Positions 8,106-21,809 of a DNA stretch of 64,000 bases are shown piece after piece. The translations under genes and the position numbers were made by a program. The notes beneath the pieces are model-generated. The model saw nothing but the letters and a program-made list of their open reading frames with translations, did no database searches and was not told the DNA's origin. This DNA comes from Pseudomonas sp. BMS12 (lineage in GTDB: Bacteria > Pseudomonadota > Gammaproteobacteria > Pseudomonadales > Pseudomonadaceae), in contig NZ_LSOF01000016.1 of NCBI RefSeq assembly GCF_001592875.1, positions 99,344 to 163,343 on the forward strand, read 5' to 3'. The first letter of the stretch is position 1, and every line of letters begins with the position of its first letter.

Positions 8106-8993
8106 CTATTGCGCCCAGGGCGGTGGCGGCGGCTCGTCGCGGGGGGCGTCTTCGGCGCTGCGCAGCGCTTCACGGCGCTCCTGCTCGGCCAGGGCGGCCT
8201 TGATCTCGCGCATCACCGACTCGACGTCGGCTTCGTCCTCGGGCTCGTCGAACTGGCCGGTGAGCTGGCTCTCCGGGGTCAGCTTGCCGTCTTCGAACAG
8301 GGCCCACATTTCCTTGGCGTAGCGGGTGCCCAGCAGCTCCGGGGCGAACTGGCCGAAATACTCGGCCATGTTGCGCACGTCGCGTTCGAGCATGCTGAAG
8401 GCGTGGTTGTTGGCGGCCGCATCCACCGCCTGCGGCAGGTCGATGATCACCGGGCCATAGGGGTCGAGCAGCACGTTGAATTCCGACAGGTCACCATGCA
8501 CCAGGCCGGCACAGAGCATCTTGACGATCTCGCCGATCATGAAGGCATGGAATTCGCGGGCATCGTCCGGCAACAGGTCGACATCGTTGAGGCGCGGGGC
8601 GGCATCGCCGTAGCCATCGTCGACCATTTCCATCAGCAGCACGCCGTCCTGATAGTCGTAGGGCTTGGGTACCCGCACTCCGGCATTGGCCAGGCGGAAC
8701 AACGCCGAGACCTCGGCATTCTGCCAGGCCTCTTCCTGCTCCTTGCGCCCGTACTTGCTGCCCTTGGCCATGGCCCGGGCATCGCGGCTGTTGCGGGTCT
8801 TGCGGCCTTCCTGGTACTCGGCGGCCTGACGGAAGCCGCGCTTGTTAGCCTCTTTATAAACCTTGGCGCAGCGCAGCTCGGTACCGCAGCGCACGACATA
8901 GACCGAGGCTTCCTTGCCACTCATCAGCGGACGTACCACCTCGTCGATCAGACCATCTTCGAGCAGGGGTTCCAGGCGTTTCGGGGTTTTCAT
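8106..8993 (-). CDS. RIO1-family atypical serine protein kinase
   Basis: A 295-residue RIO-type kinase. It shows the ATP-binding stretch MSGKEASVYVV with Lys44 (CAKVYK), the catalytic loop HGDLSEFN (Asp168, Asn173) and the metal-binding IIDLPQAVD (Asp185). All catalytic residues appear intact, so it is probably active. The C-terminus is acidic and proline-rich (PPPPPWAQ). The ATG at 8993 is chosen because the homology starts at MKTPKRLEPLL; the frame stays open far upstream but there it is only antisense to the LysR gene. Bacterial RIO kinases have no agreed role. It has its own terminator and no operon partner. Confidence 0.9.
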   Translation of the reverse strand: MKTPKRLEPLLEDGLIDEVVRPLMSGKEASVYVVRCGTELRCAKVYKEANKRGFRQAAEYQEGRKTRNSRDARAMAKGSKYGRKEQEEAWQNAEVSALFRLANAGVRVPKPYDYQDGVLLMEMVDDGYGDAAPRLNDVDLLPDDAREFHAFMIGEIVKMLCAGLVHGDLSEFNVLLDPYGPVIIDLPQAVDAAANNHAFSMLERDVRNMAEYFGQFAPELLGTRYAKEMWALFEDGKLTPESQLTGQFDEPEDEADVESVMREIKAALAEQERREALRSAEDAPRDEPPPPPWAQ

Positions 8994-9060
8994 CGAACTG
9001 ATCGGGTCTCCACGGGTGACAATTGCGCCCTTATACGGCAATCGCGCCGCCGCGCCCAGC

Positions 9061-9948
9061 TCAAGCCTGCAACAGGCGGCGGCGCAAGGCCTCGATGGCA
9101 TAGCGTACCTTGGCCGGCTGGGCGTCGCGACGCGGCGTGACGATATGCAGGCCGATGCTCTCCGGCTGCCAATCCGGCAGCAGCGCCAGCAGCTCGCCAC
9201 GGGCCAGCAGCTCACGCACCTCGGGCTCCGGCTGCTGCGACACGCCCATGCCGGCCAGGGTGAACTGGCGCACCGCAAGGATGTTGTTGCAGGCGATGCG
9301 ACTTTCCAGGCGCAGACGCTGCTCAGCACCGGCCGGTCCGCGCAGCAGCAGGTGCTGGGCGCGATCGGTATGCAACCCGATCCAGTCCAGGTCGAGCAAC
9401 TGCTGCGGCTGCCCGACCCAGCCACAACGGGCCAGATAGGCCGGCGCCGCGCACAGCAGGGTGTCCCAGTCCGCCACATGCCGGGCGACCAGGCTGGAGT
9501 CCTCCTGACGGCCGACGCGAATGGCCAGGTCGATGCGCTGCTCGACCATGTCGAGTACTTCGTCATTGAAGAACAATCGCAGGCTCAGTTGCGGATGGGC
9601 CTGCAGCAACGGCGCAAGGGCCTCGCACAAAAGGCCACCGGAGAAGCCCACCGGCGCGGCGATGCGCAACTCGCCCACCGGCGCATCGCGCAGCTCGGCC
9701 AGGCGCTGCTCGGCCTGCTCGGCCAGCGCCACGATCTGCCGGCAGCTCTGGTACAGCTGAGCCCCCGCCTCGGTCAGGGTCAACTTGCGCGTGGTGCGGT
9801 GCAGCAGGCTGAGCTGGGTGCTCTCCTCCAGCTTGCGGATCTGCTGGCTGACCGCCGAGGCGGTCATGCCCAGGGCCTCGGCGGCGCCGACCATGGAACC
9901 CTTGTCCACTACGGCGGCGAACAGGGCCATGCGCTTGAGCTGCTCCAT
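9061..9948 (-). CDS. LysR family transcriptional regulator
   Basis: A 295-residue LysR-type regulator with an N-terminal helix-turn-helix (GSMVGAAEALGMTASAVSQQ), the HRTTRKLTLTEAG signature and a substrate-binding-like domain. It is divergent from the NAD(P)-binding oxidoreductase gene at 10051 across 102 bp and most likely regulates it. A CTTAA-N13-TTAAG dyad at 9961-9983 in that gap is a possible operator. Confidence 0.9.
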   Translation of the reverse strand: MEQLKRMALFAAVVDKGSMVGAAEALGMTASAVSQQIRKLEESTQLSLLHRTTRKLTLTEAGAQLYQSCRQIVALAEQAEQRLAELRDAPVGELRIAAPVGFSGGLLCEALAPLLQAHPQLSLRLFFNDEVLDMVEQRIDLAIRVGRQEDSSLVARHVADWDTLLCAAPAYLARCGWVGQPQQLLDLDWIGLHTDRAQHLLLRGPAGAEQRLRLESRIACNNILAVRQFTLAGMGVSQQPEPEVRELLARGELLALLPDWQPESIGLHIVTPRRDAQPAKVRYAIEALRRRLLQA

Positions 9949-9960
9949 TATTAAGCCCTA

Positions 9961-9983
9961 CTTAACTATGAAAGCCAATTAAG
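9961..9983. promoter_or_regulatory. Possible LysR operator dyad
   Basis: CTTAA and TTAAG separated by 13 bases, AT-rich, in the gap between the LysR gene and its divergent neighbour. The dyad is short, so this is a weak call. Confidence 0.3.
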
Positions 9984-10050
9984 CGTCTTTTTCCGATCTT
10001 TATCCAGTTGCGATCATTTCACCACCGCAATCCACCCAAGGAATCGCAGC

Positions 10051-10692
10051 ATGAAACTCGCCCTGATCGGCGCCACCGGCTTTGTCGGCAAGGCCCTGCT
10101 GGAAGAAGCCCTCAACCGGGGGCACCAGGTCACCGCCCTGGTCCGCCATCCGGAGAAGCTACCGAGCCACGAACGCCTGAACGGCGTAGGCGCCAATGTG
10201 CATGACACCGCCGCCCTCGCCGAGCAACTGCGCGGCCACGACGCCGTGCTGAGCGCCTTCAACCCCGGCTGGGAGCAGGCCGACATTCGCGCCCAGTTCA
10301 TCACCGGCTCCCAGGCGATCGTCGCGGCGAGCAAGGCGGCCGGGGTCAAGCGCCTGCTGGTGGTCGGCGGTGCCGGCAGCCTGTACGTGGCGCCGGGCCT
10401 GCAACTGATCGATACCGCCAGCTTCCCGGCGGCCTACAAGGAAGGCGCCGAGGGCGCTCGCCAGGCCCTGAGTCAGCTGCGCGAAGAACAGGAGCTGGAG
10501 TGGACCTTCCTCTCCCCCGCTGCCCTGCTCGAACCGGGCCCACGTAGCGGCAAGTTCCGCCTGGGCGGCGAAGCGCTGTTGATGGACGGCGAGCAACCCG
10601 GCCGCATCTCGGTGGCCGACCTGGCCGTGGCCCTGCTCGACGAGACTGAGCATCCGCAGCACATCCGTCAGCGTTTCACCCTGGCCTACTGA
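10051..10692 (+). CDS. NAD(P)-dependent oxidoreductase, atypical SDR (NAD(P)H-binding) family
   Basis: A 213-residue Rossmann-fold protein with the dinucleotide motif GATGFVGKALLEEAL at the N-terminus and no YxxxK catalytic pair, which places it with the atypical SDRs (YwnB/NmrA-like) that include flavin or quinone reductases and redox sensors. AAGGA precedes the ATG. A 9-bp hairpin (10697-10717) and then a DUF2218 gene follow, probably in the same transcript. Control by the divergent LysR protein is likely. Confidence 0.87.
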   Translation: MKLALIGATGFVGKALLEEALNRGHQVTALVRHPEKLPSHERLNGVGANVHDTAALAEQLRGHDAVLSAFNPGWEQADIRAQFITGSQAIVAASKAAGVKRLLVVGGAGSLYVAPGLQLIDTASFPAAYKEGAEGARQALSQLREEQELEWTFLSPAALLEPGPRSGKFRLGGEALLMDGEQPGRISVADLAVALLDETEHPQHIRQRFTLAY

Positions 10693-10696
10693 TCGA

Positions 10697-10717
10697 CAGC
10701 CCCTGTTTCAGGGGCTG
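10697..10717 (+). terminator. Hairpin between the oxidoreductase and DUF2218 genes
   Basis: A perfect 9-bp stem CAGCCCCTG / CAGGGGCTG with a TTT loop starting 4 bases after the stop codon. No T-run follows, so it may be an attenuator or a 3'-end stabiliser rather than a full terminator. Confidence 0.5.
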
Positions 10718-10738
10718 CACACCTTCAAGGAGTCACCC

Positions 10739-11032
10739 ATGAACAATCTCAGTGCAACTGCCTTCGTCACCACCGACAGCCCGGCGCGTTATATCAGCCG
10801 CCTGTGCAAGCACTTTGCCCACAAGATCCCGGTCAGCTTCGACGAGCAGCAGGGCCGTATCGAATTCAATATCGGCCTGTCGCTGCTGACAGCCGAGCCG
10901 AATGGCCTGAGCCTGCGCGTGGAAAGCACCGATCAGGAGAACCTGGAAAGGCTGCAGAACGTGGTCGCCAGCCACTTCGAACGCTTCGCCTGGAAGGAAG
11001 CCCTGACCCTGGACTGGCAACCGGGCGCCTGA
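10739..11032 (+). CDS. DUF2218 domain-containing protein
   Basis: A 97-residue cytosolic protein with the whole-length signature of DUF2218: SPARYISRLCKHFAHK, a central FNIGLSLL strand and C-terminal HFERFAWKE. AAGGAG lies upstream of the ATG. It follows the oxidoreductase gene by 46 bases and is probably its operon partner. Its function is unknown; family members often sit near siderophore or iron genes, but nothing here supports a specific role. Confidence 0.85.
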   Translation: MNNLSATAFVTTDSPARYISRLCKHFAHKIPVSFDEQQGRIEFNIGLSLLTAEPNGLSLRVESTDQENLERLQNVVASHFERFAWKEALTLDWQPGA

Positions 11033-11045
11033 TTCCAGCCTGAAC

Positions 11046-12227
<1,182 letters not shown>

Positions 12228-12241
12228 GTCCTGTTCCTCGC

Positions 12242-15736
<3,495 letters not shown>

Positions 15737-15853
15737 GGAACAGCGTCCTTGTCATACGGATGCGCCTTCAGCATAGGCTTTGAAAGTCAGATGCGGATTG
15801 GCAGGCCGGGGCTGCCGTTCGACAATCGGGCCATGAACACTGAGGAAATCGCC

Positions 15854-16888
15854 ATGCTCGACCTCGACCGCTGCTGGCACGCCGTATGTGAGCGCGATAC
15901 CGCTCAGGACGGCCGGTTCGTCTTTGCCGTACGCAGCACCGGCATCTACTGCCGCCCCAGCTGCCCGGCACGCCGACCGAACCGTACCAATGTCAGCTTC
16001 CACGCCGATCCGGCCAGTGCCGAAGCCGCCGGCTTTCGTCCCTGCAAACGCTGCTCGCCGACCGGCAAGAGCCCGGCCGAACAACTGGACGAACTGGTCC
16101 TCGCCACCTGTCAGCTCCTGCAGACCACTGAACAGGCACCGACCCTGGAACAGCTGGCCAGACGTATCGGCCTGTCCGCCTCGCACCTGACCCGCGCCTT
16201 CAAGGCCCGCACCGGACTGACACCTCGCGCCTGGTTCGACGCGCAGCGCCGCCAACGCCTAGAAGCCACCTTGCCCCGGGCAAGCTCGGTGTTGCAGGCC
16301 GCCTTGGACGCCGGCTACTCCGGCACTCGCGCACTCTATGAACAACCGTCAGCCCTAAGCCCGGCGCAGCGGCGCCAGCGCGGGGCCGGCGAAGTGCTGC
16401 GCTACGCCATCGGCGACTGTCCGCTGGGCCTGCTGCTGCTCGCCGCCAGCAGCAAAGGTGCCTGTGCCCTGCTGTTCGGCGACGACGAACTGGAGCTGGA
16501 GCACGAACTTCAGGGGCGTTTCGCCGCTGCCGAACTGCGTCGCGACCAGCGTGGCCTGCGCGACTGGCTGCGTGAGGTGGTGGCACAGATCGAGGAACCG
16601 GCAAGGGCGGCCCAGTTGCCATTGGATATGCGCGGCACGGCCTTCCAGCAACGGGTGTGGCAGGCTCTACGCAGCATCCCCGCCGGGCAGACACGCCGCT
16701 ACGGCGAACTGGCCGAGCAGCTCGACAGCCACGCCCGCGCCGTGGCCCGCGCCTGCGCCAGCAACCCGCTGGGCCTGCTGGTGCCCTGCCACCGGGTCAT
16801 CGGCGCCAGCGGCGCCCTCACCGGCTACCGCTGGGGCGTGCCGCGCAAGGCGGCGCTGCTGGAACGAGAAGGAGTACTCATGGAGTAG
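15854..16888 (+). CDS. ada: Bifunctional transcriptional activator / DNA repair protein Ada
   Basis: 344 residues. The N-terminal Ada domain has Cys33 in TGIYCRPSC, the acceptor of methyl groups from DNA phosphotriesters, and further zinc Cys in FRPCKRC. It is followed by an AraC helix-turn-helix (LARRIGLSASHLTRAFK) and the O6-methylguanine methyltransferase domain with active-site PCHRV near residue 310 and GYRWGV after it. It repairs alkylated DNA and activates its own regulon when methylated. The ATG at 15854 has GAGGA 7 bases upstream; an ATG at 15833 is the alternative. The frame is open far upstream, but there it is antisense to the kinase gene. Confidence 0.93.
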   Translation: MLDLDRCWHAVCERDTAQDGRFVFAVRSTGIYCRPSCPARRPNRTNVSFHADPASAEAAGFRPCKRCSPTGKSPAEQLDELVLATCQLLQTTEQAPTLEQLARRIGLSASHLTRAFKARTGLTPRAWFDAQRRQRLEATLPRASSVLQAALDAGYSGTRALYEQPSALSPAQRRQRGAGEVLRYAIGDCPLGLLLLAASSKGACALLFGDDELELEHELQGRFAAAELRRDQRGLRDWLREVVAQIEEPARAAQLPLDMRGTAFQQRVWQALRSIPAGQTRRYGELAEQLDSHARAVARACASNPLGLLVPCHRVIGASGALTGYRWGVPRKAALLEREGVLME

Positions 16889-16950
16889 CCTGATGCGTCC
16901 CGGATTTATGGCGCCTTGCTAGCGCAACCGACAAGCGCACCACCAGAAAC

Positions 16951-16978
16951 AACAAACCCGCCAGATGGCGGGTTTGTT
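16951..16978. terminator. Bidirectional terminator between ada and fpr
   Basis: A perfect 13-bp stem AACAAACCCGCCA / TGGCGGGTTTGTT with a minimal loop, between two convergent genes; the arms supply A-rich and T-rich flanks in both directions. Confidence 0.85.
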
Positions 16979-16995
16979 GTTGAGGACAATGGAAC

Positions 16996-17775
16996 TTACT
17001 TCTCGACGAAAGCACGCTCGATCAGGTAGTCGCCCGGTTCGCGCATGCGCGGGGAGATCTTCAGGCCGAAGCTGTCGAGCACTTCGCTGGTCTCGTCGAG
17101 CATGCTCGGGCTGCCGCAGATCATGGCGCGGTCGTCCTGCGGGTTGATCGGCGGCAGGCCGATGTCGGCGAACAGTTTGCCGCTGCGCATCAGGTCGGTC
17201 AGGCGGCCCTGGTTCTCGAACGGCTCGCGAGTCACGGTCGGGTAATAGATCAGCTTTTCCTTCAGGGCGTCGCCGAAGAACTCGTTGGTCGGCAGGTGCT
17301 CGGTGATGAACTCCTTGTACGCCACTTCGTTCACGTAGCGCACGCCGTGCACCAGGATGACCTTCTCGAAACGCTCGTAGGTTTCCGGGTCCTGGATCAC
17401 GCTCATGAACGGCGCCAGGCCGGTACCGGTGCTGAGCAGGTACAGGTGCTTGCCCGGGTTGAGGTCGTCGAGCACCAGCGTTCCGGTGGGCTTCTTGCTG
17501 ATGATGATCTCGTCGCCTTCTTTCAGGTGTTGCAGCTGCGAGGTCAGCGGGCCATCCGGCACCTTGATGCTGAAGAACTCCAGGTGCTCTTCCCAGTTCG
17601 GGCTGGCGATGGAGTAGGCGCGCATCAGCGGGCGGCCGTTGGGCTGCTGCAGGCCGATCATGACGAACTGGCCGTTCTCGAAGCGCAGGCCCGGGTCGCG
17701 GGTGCACTTGAAGCTGAACAGGGTGTCGTTCCAGTGATGCACACTGACGACGCGCTCCGAGTTCATGTTGCTCAT
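16996..17775 (-). CDS. fpr: Ferredoxin-NADP+ reductase Fpr
   Basis: A 259-residue FAD flavoprotein that exchanges electrons between NADPH and ferredoxin or flavodoxin. It shows RAYSIASP (FAD), LLSTGTGLAPFMSVI (NADP) and the C-terminal AFVEK typical of the bacterial subclass. The N-terminus MSNMNSERVVSVHHWNDTLFSF is nearly that of the P. putida enzyme. It lies divergent from a LysR gene, as in P. putida where FinR activates fpr under oxidative and iron stress; the 116-bp gap is the expected control region. Confidence 0.96.
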   Translation of the reverse strand: MSNMNSERVVSVHHWNDTLFSFKCTRDPGLRFENGQFVMIGLQQPNGRPLMRAYSIASPNWEEHLEFFSIKVPDGPLTSQLQHLKEGDEIIISKKPTGTLVLDDLNPGKHLYLLSTGTGLAPFMSVIQDPETYERFEKVILVHGVRYVNEVAYKEFITEHLPTNEFFGDALKEKLIYYPTVTREPFENQGRLTDLMRSGKLFADIGLPPINPQDDRAMICGSPSMLDETSEVLDSFGLKISPRMREPGDYLIERAFVEK

Positions 17776-17891
17776 GCTGAATTCCTTGAATAGATCGTGC
17801 TGCCGGGCCGGCAGGATTGCGCGTCATTCTAGGCAGGCGCACAATATCTGTTAAGTGGATTATCAAGATATGGAATATTGGTTATATAGAT

Positions 17892-18818
17892 ATGCGATTC
17901 ACACTCAGACAGCTGGAAGTCTTCGTCGCCGTGGCCAAGCAGGAAAGTGTCTCCCGCGCGGCCGAATCCCTCGCCCTCTCGCAGTCCGCCGCCAGTACCT
18001 CGCTCAGTGAGCTGGAGCGGCAATCCGATTGCCAACTGTTCGACCGCGCCGGCAAGCGCCTGTCGCTCAATGCCCTGGGCCGCCAGTTGCTACCCCAGGC
18101 GGTCGCACTGCTGGACCAGGCCAAGGAAATCGAGCGCCTGCTCAGCGGCAAGACCGGCTTCGGCCTGCTGGAAGTCGGTGCCACGCTGACCGTGGGCAAT
18201 TACCTGGCAACCCTGCTGATCGGCAACTTCATGCAGCGCCACCCGGAATGCCGGCTCAAGCTGCACGTGCAGAACACCGCCAACGTAGTGGCCCAGGTCG
18301 CTCACTACGAGCTGGACCTGGGCCTGATCGAAGGCGATTGCCAGCACCCGGATATCGAGGTGCAACCCTGGGTGGAGGATGAGCTGGTGGTGTTCTGCGC
18401 GCCGCAACACCCACTGGCCGAACGCGGTGTTGCCAGCCTGGAGGAGCTTTCCCGCGAAGCCTGGATTCTCCGCGAGCAGGGTTCGGGCACGCGCCTGACC
18501 TTCGACCAGGCCATGCGCCACCACCCGGCGCAGTTGAATATCCGCCTGGAACTGGAGCACACCGAGGCGATCAAGCGCGCCGTGGAGTCCGGCCTGGGTA
18601 TCGGCTGTATCTCGCGCCTGGCGCTACGCGACGCCTTCCGCCGCGGCAGCCTGGTGGCGGTGGAAACACCCGAACTGGACCTGATCCGCCAGTTCTATTT
18701 CATCTGGCACAAGCAGAAGTACCAGACCGCGGCGATGCGCGAATTCCTCGAACTGTGCAGGGAAATGACGGCCGGTATCCGCCGCAGCGACGAAATCATC
18801 CTGCCGCCGTTTACCTGA
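17892..18818 (+). CDS. finR: LysR family regulator FinR, activator of fpr
   Basis: A 308-residue LysR regulator. The start at MRFTLRQLEVFVAVAKQ is taken from family alignment; the frame is open 25 codons upstream into the promoter. The helix-turn-helix is SVSRAAESLALSQSAASTSLSELE and the effector domain follows. The divergent fpr neighbour identifies it as the FinR type, which is required for superoxide-induced fpr expression in P. putida. Its stop lies 8 bases from the convergent PilZ gene. Confidence 0.9.
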   Translation: MRFTLRQLEVFVAVAKQESVSRAAESLALSQSAASTSLSELERQSDCQLFDRAGKRLSLNALGRQLLPQAVALLDQAKEIERLLSGKTGFGLLEVGATLTVGNYLATLLIGNFMQRHPECRLKLHVQNTANVVAQVAHYELDLGLIEGDCQHPDIEVQPWVEDELVVFCAPQHPLAERGVASLEELSREAWILREQGSGTRLTFDQAMRHHPAQLNIRLELEHTEAIKRAVESGLGIGCISRLALRDAFRRGSLVAVETPELDLIRQFYFIWHKQKYQTAAMREFLELCREMTAGIRRSDEIILPPFT

Positions 18819-18826
18819 GGGATAAC

Positions 18827-19186
18827 TCAGGCCGAAGCGGCCAGGGGATGAAAGCTGAAGTACAGATGCAGGGCGTCGACCATCTCGACGTATTCGGCGG
18901 GCGGCGCCACCAGAGCAAAGCCGGAATCGTAGGTGCCGGGGGTCACATCCTCGCGACTCCACTGGCAGGTGGCAGCAAAGTCGATGTTGTGGATACGCCC
19001 GTCGCGCCCCGGAATCTTCAGGCGCATGTCGAAGCGCGCATCGACCAGCATGGGGTACTGGCTGATCAGCATCAGTCCGTCCAACGAAACATTGCCGATG
19101 TAGCCCATGGGCTTGTCGGTGATGCGGTTGAACACCTTCAGGTAGTAGGGCAGCTGGTGGCGATCTATGCGACGTTGGATATGCAT
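18827..19186 (-). CDS. PilZ domain-containing protein
   Basis: A 119-residue single-domain PilZ protein. The cyclic-di-GMP-binding signature is present: QRRIDRH near the N-terminus (RxxxR type) and NVSLDGL (D/NxSxxG) about residue 33. It is likely a cytosolic c-di-GMP receptor acting on motility or surface structures. An ATG (MHIQRRID) is used; a TTG three codons upstream is also possible, and neither has a good Shine-Dalgarno. It is convergent with finR. c-di-GMP genes nearby are the GGDEF protein (23769) and the degenerate HD-GYP protein (11046). Confidence 0.85.
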   Translation of the reverse strand: MHIQRRIDRHQLPYYLKVFNRITDKPMGYIGNVSLDGLMLISQYPMLVDARFDMRLKIPGRDGRIHNIDFAATCQWSREDVTPGTYDSGFALVAPPAEYVEMVDALHLYFSFHPLAASA

Positions 19187-19247
19187 GGTGGCCAATCGCT
19201 ATGGACGGGTTTCCGAGTATGGGCTCTGAGGTGCCGCAGTACCAGAC

Positions 19248-19673
19248 TCAGCCGCACCGTGCGGCAATTCGAGACGACAAACGGCTGCGTGCCGCTTCTA
19301 CTTCTGCTTCGCTGACGTAATTGCGCTCACCGTTGGCATCGGTGGTGAAGTACCGACCATTGCGTTCGATCTGCTGCAGTTGCTGACGCAGCTTGCCGCA
19401 CTCCGCGCTGCGCTCGGCACGGGCCGACGCAGCACGGGACTCGGCCTGGGCGCGTTCGTCACGCCGCGCATCGAAATACTGCTGGCTACGCTGTTCGCGC
19501 TCGCGGGTGGCGTCGTCCCGCTCGACCACCTGCGGCTTGACCTCCACCTGCTCGGCCCCTGCCCCACCGGGCTTTTCGGAGAAGTGCACCCGACCCTGAG
19601 CATCGGTCCAGCGGTAGATTTCCGCGCTGGCCACAGCCGGGGCGAGCAAGAGTACGAACAGCAGATGACGCAT
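19248..19673 (-). CDS. DUF4124 domain-containing secreted protein
   Basis: 141 residues. A signal peptide (MRHLLFVLLLAPAVASA) is followed by the DUF4124 motif EIYRWTDAQGRVHFSEKP at residues 18-35, then a charged, probably helical region rich in Arg/Glu. GGAGGAAG precedes the ATG. DUF4124 proteins are common periplasmic proteins of Gammaproteobacteria of unknown function. A lipoprotein gene lies upstream on the same strand (70-bp gap), so the two may be cotranscribed. Confidence 0.85.
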   Translation of the reverse strand: MRHLLFVLLLAPAVASAEIYRWTDAQGRVHFSEKPGGAGAEQVEVKPQVVERDDATREREQRSQQYFDARRDERAQAESRAASARAERSAECGKLRQQLQQIERNGRYFTTDANGERNYVSEAEVEAARSRLSSRIAARCG

Positions 19674-19743
19674 ACGACTTCCTCCCTCTGCGCAGCTTAA
19701 CCGCGCAAGCCACTCCCTGATGGTGCGCCGACTGACGGCCACA

Positions 19744-20118
19744 TCAGAGCGATGCGGGGGACGCCTTGGCCGGTTCGCTGGCCGAATAATGCCCGAGCTG
19801 GCGCAGAGTCTCCAGCCGGGCACGGGCACGGTAGGCGTATTCGCTGGCCGGGTAGCTGCGCAGGATGAACTCATAGGTCTGCGCCGCATCGACGAACAGG
19901 TTCTGCCGCTCCAGACACTGGCCGCGCAGCAGGGAAATCTCCGGTTGCACATAGCTACGCGAGCGACTGGTCCGCTCCGCCCGTGACAGATCGAGCAGGG
20001 CCTGGTCACAGTCGCCCTCGGTGTAGTGCCGATAGGCCTCGTCCATATGGCGGTCGAGGGACATTCGATTGCAGCCAGCCAGGCTGGCCAGGACAAGAAA
20101 CAGGATCAGGGTACGCAT
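19744..20118 (-). CDS. Small TPR-like lipoprotein
   Basis: 124 residues with a lipoprotein signal (MRTLILFLVLASLAGC, lipidated Cys16) and a helical repeat region (AYRHYTEGDCDQALLDLSRAE, then DAAQTYEFILRSYPASEYAYRARARLE) that looks like two tetratricopeptide repeats. It is probably a periplasmic-face scaffold protein. No assigned function. The ATG is at the lipoprotein signal; the longer open frame upstream has no support. Confidence 0.78.
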   Translation of the reverse strand: MRTLILFLVLASLAGCNRMSLDRHMDEAYRHYTEGDCDQALLDLSRAERTSRSRSYVQPEISLLRGQCLERQNLFVDAAQTYEFILRSYPASEYAYRARARLETLRQLGHYSASEPAKASPASL

Positions 20119-20287
20119 GGTCGACTCCTCCGCTGCGCAGTGTATCGGCTGGTCGGCATTTTTCTGCAGCGGCGACAGCGCGGCAACTGCTCGCAGGCGC
20201 AATTAACGGTGAGTAGTGCAGGTGAACAATGACTACAGTGCAAGGCCGTAGTAGCCTCGCCGCACGCATTGAGAATGGAGTTACCGC

Positions 20288-21739
20288 ATGACCCTGCGTC
20301 GCACCAAAATCGTCGCCACCCTCGGCCCAGCCAGCAGCTCGCCAGAAGTCCTGGAGCAGCTGATCGTCGCCGGCATCGACGTCGCCCGCCTGAACTTCTC
20401 TCACGGCACCGCCGAGGACCACAAGGCTCGTGCCCAGCTGGTCCGCGAGCTGGCCGCCAAGCACGGCCGCCACGTCGCCCTGCTCGGTGACCTGCAGGGT
20501 CCGAAGATCCGCATCGCCAAGTTCGCCAACAAGCGCATTGAGCTCGACGAAGGCGACCTGTTCCGCCTGTCCTCCAGCCACTCACGCACCGAGGGCACCG
20601 AGGAAGTGGTCGGCATCGACTACCCGGCGCTGATCCAGGACTGCGACGTGGGCGACGAGCTGCTGCTCGACGACGGCCGCGTGGTCATGCGCGTCGAACT
20701 CAAGGGCGCCGACGAACTGCACTGCCGGGTGCTCATCGGCGGCCCGCTGTCGGACAACAAGGGCATCAACCGTCGCGGCGGTGGCCTCACCGCACCGGCG
20801 CTGACCGAGAAGGACAAGGCCGACATCAAGCTGGCCGCGGAGATGGAGGTCGACTATCTGGCGGTGTCCTTCCCGCGTGACGCCGCCGACATGGAGCTGG
20901 CCCGCCGCCTGCGCGACGAGTCCGGCGGCAAGGCCTGGCTGGTGGCCAAGATCGAACGCGCCGAGGCCGTGGCCGACGACGCGGCGCTGGACGGTCTGAT
21001 CCGCGCCAGCGACGCCGTGATGGTCGCCCGCGGCGACCTCGGCGTGGAGGTCGGCGATGCCGAGCTGGTCGGTATCCAGAAAAAGATCATCGCCCACGCC
21101 CGCCGCTACAACAAAGCGGTGATCACCGCGACCCAGATGATGGAGTCGATGATCCACAGCCCGATGCCGACCCGCGCGGAAGTCTCCGACGTGGCCAACG
21201 CCGCGCTGGACTACACTGATGCGGTGATGCTCTCGGCCGAAAGCGCCGCCGGCGAATACCCGGTGGAAGCCGTCGAGGCCATGGCCCGCGTGTGCCTTGG
21301 CGCCGAGAAACATCCGACCAGCCAGAAATCCAGCCACCGCATCGGTCGCACCTTCGAGCGCTGCGACGAGAGCGTGGCTCTGGCCACCATGTACACCGCC
21401 AACCACTTTCCGGGCGTCAAGGCCATCATCAGCCTGACCGAGAGTGGCTACAGCCCGCTGATCATGTCGCGCATCCGCTCGTCGATCCCGATCTACGCCT
21501 TCACCCCGCACCGTGAGGCGCAGGCACGCGTAGCGCTGTTCCGCGGCGTCTACACCGTGCCGTTCGACCCGGCCGCGCTGCCGGCCAACAAGGTCAGCCA
21601 GGCTGCAGTCGATGAACTGCTCAAGCTCGGCGTGGTCGAGCCCGGCGACTGGGTGATCCTGACCAAGGGCGACAGCTATCACGGCACCGGCGGCACCAAC
21701 ACCATGAAGATCCTGCATGTCGGCGACCCGATGGTGTAA
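20288..21739 (+). CDS. pykA: Pyruvate kinase
   Basis: A 483-residue glycolytic enzyme making pyruvate and ATP from phosphoenolpyruvate and ADP. Visible are the N-terminal RRTKIVATLGPASS, ARLNFSHG, LGDLQGPKIR, the catalytic segment VAKIERAEAV (active-site Lys) and MVARGDLGVEV. The length and type match PykA of Pseudomonas. GGAG precedes the ATG. The gene is followed by a strong terminator and by the convergent block encoding the enoyl-CoA hydratase, ferredoxin reductase and diguanylate cyclase, the same gene order as PA4329-PA4332. Confidence 0.96.
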   Translation: MTLRRTKIVATLGPASSSPEVLEQLIVAGIDVARLNFSHGTAEDHKARAQLVRELAAKHGRHVALLGDLQGPKIRIAKFANKRIELDEGDLFRLSSSHSRTEGTEEVVGIDYPALIQDCDVGDELLLDDGRVVMRVELKGADELHCRVLIGGPLSDNKGINRRGGGLTAPALTEKDKADIKLAAEMEVDYLAVSFPRDAADMELARRLRDESGGKAWLVAKIERAEAVADDAALDGLIRASDAVMVARGDLGVEVGDAELVGIQKKIIAHARRYNKAVITATQMMESMIHSPMPTRAEVSDVANAALDYTDAVMLSAESAAGEYPVEAVEAMARVCLGAEKHPTSQKSSHRIGRTFERCDESVALATMYTANHFPGVKAIISLTESGYSPLIMSRIRSSIPIYAFTPHREAQARVALFRGVYTVPFDPAALPANKVSQAAVDELLKLGVVEPGDWVILTKGDSYHGTGGTNTMKILHVGDPMV

Positions 21740-21755
21740 GCACGCGCTGTAACGA

Positions 21756-21780
21756 AAAGGCCGCTCATCGAGCGGCCTTT
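21756..21780 (+). terminator. Intrinsic terminator of pykA
   Basis: AAAGGCCGCT / AGCGGCCTTT stem, CATCG loop, then TT; 16 bases past the pykA stop. The A-tract on the left lets it also stop minus-strand transcripts. Confidence 0.9.
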
Positions 21781-21809
21781 TTCATGTCCAGTGCCTCAAG
21801 CGCTGCCAC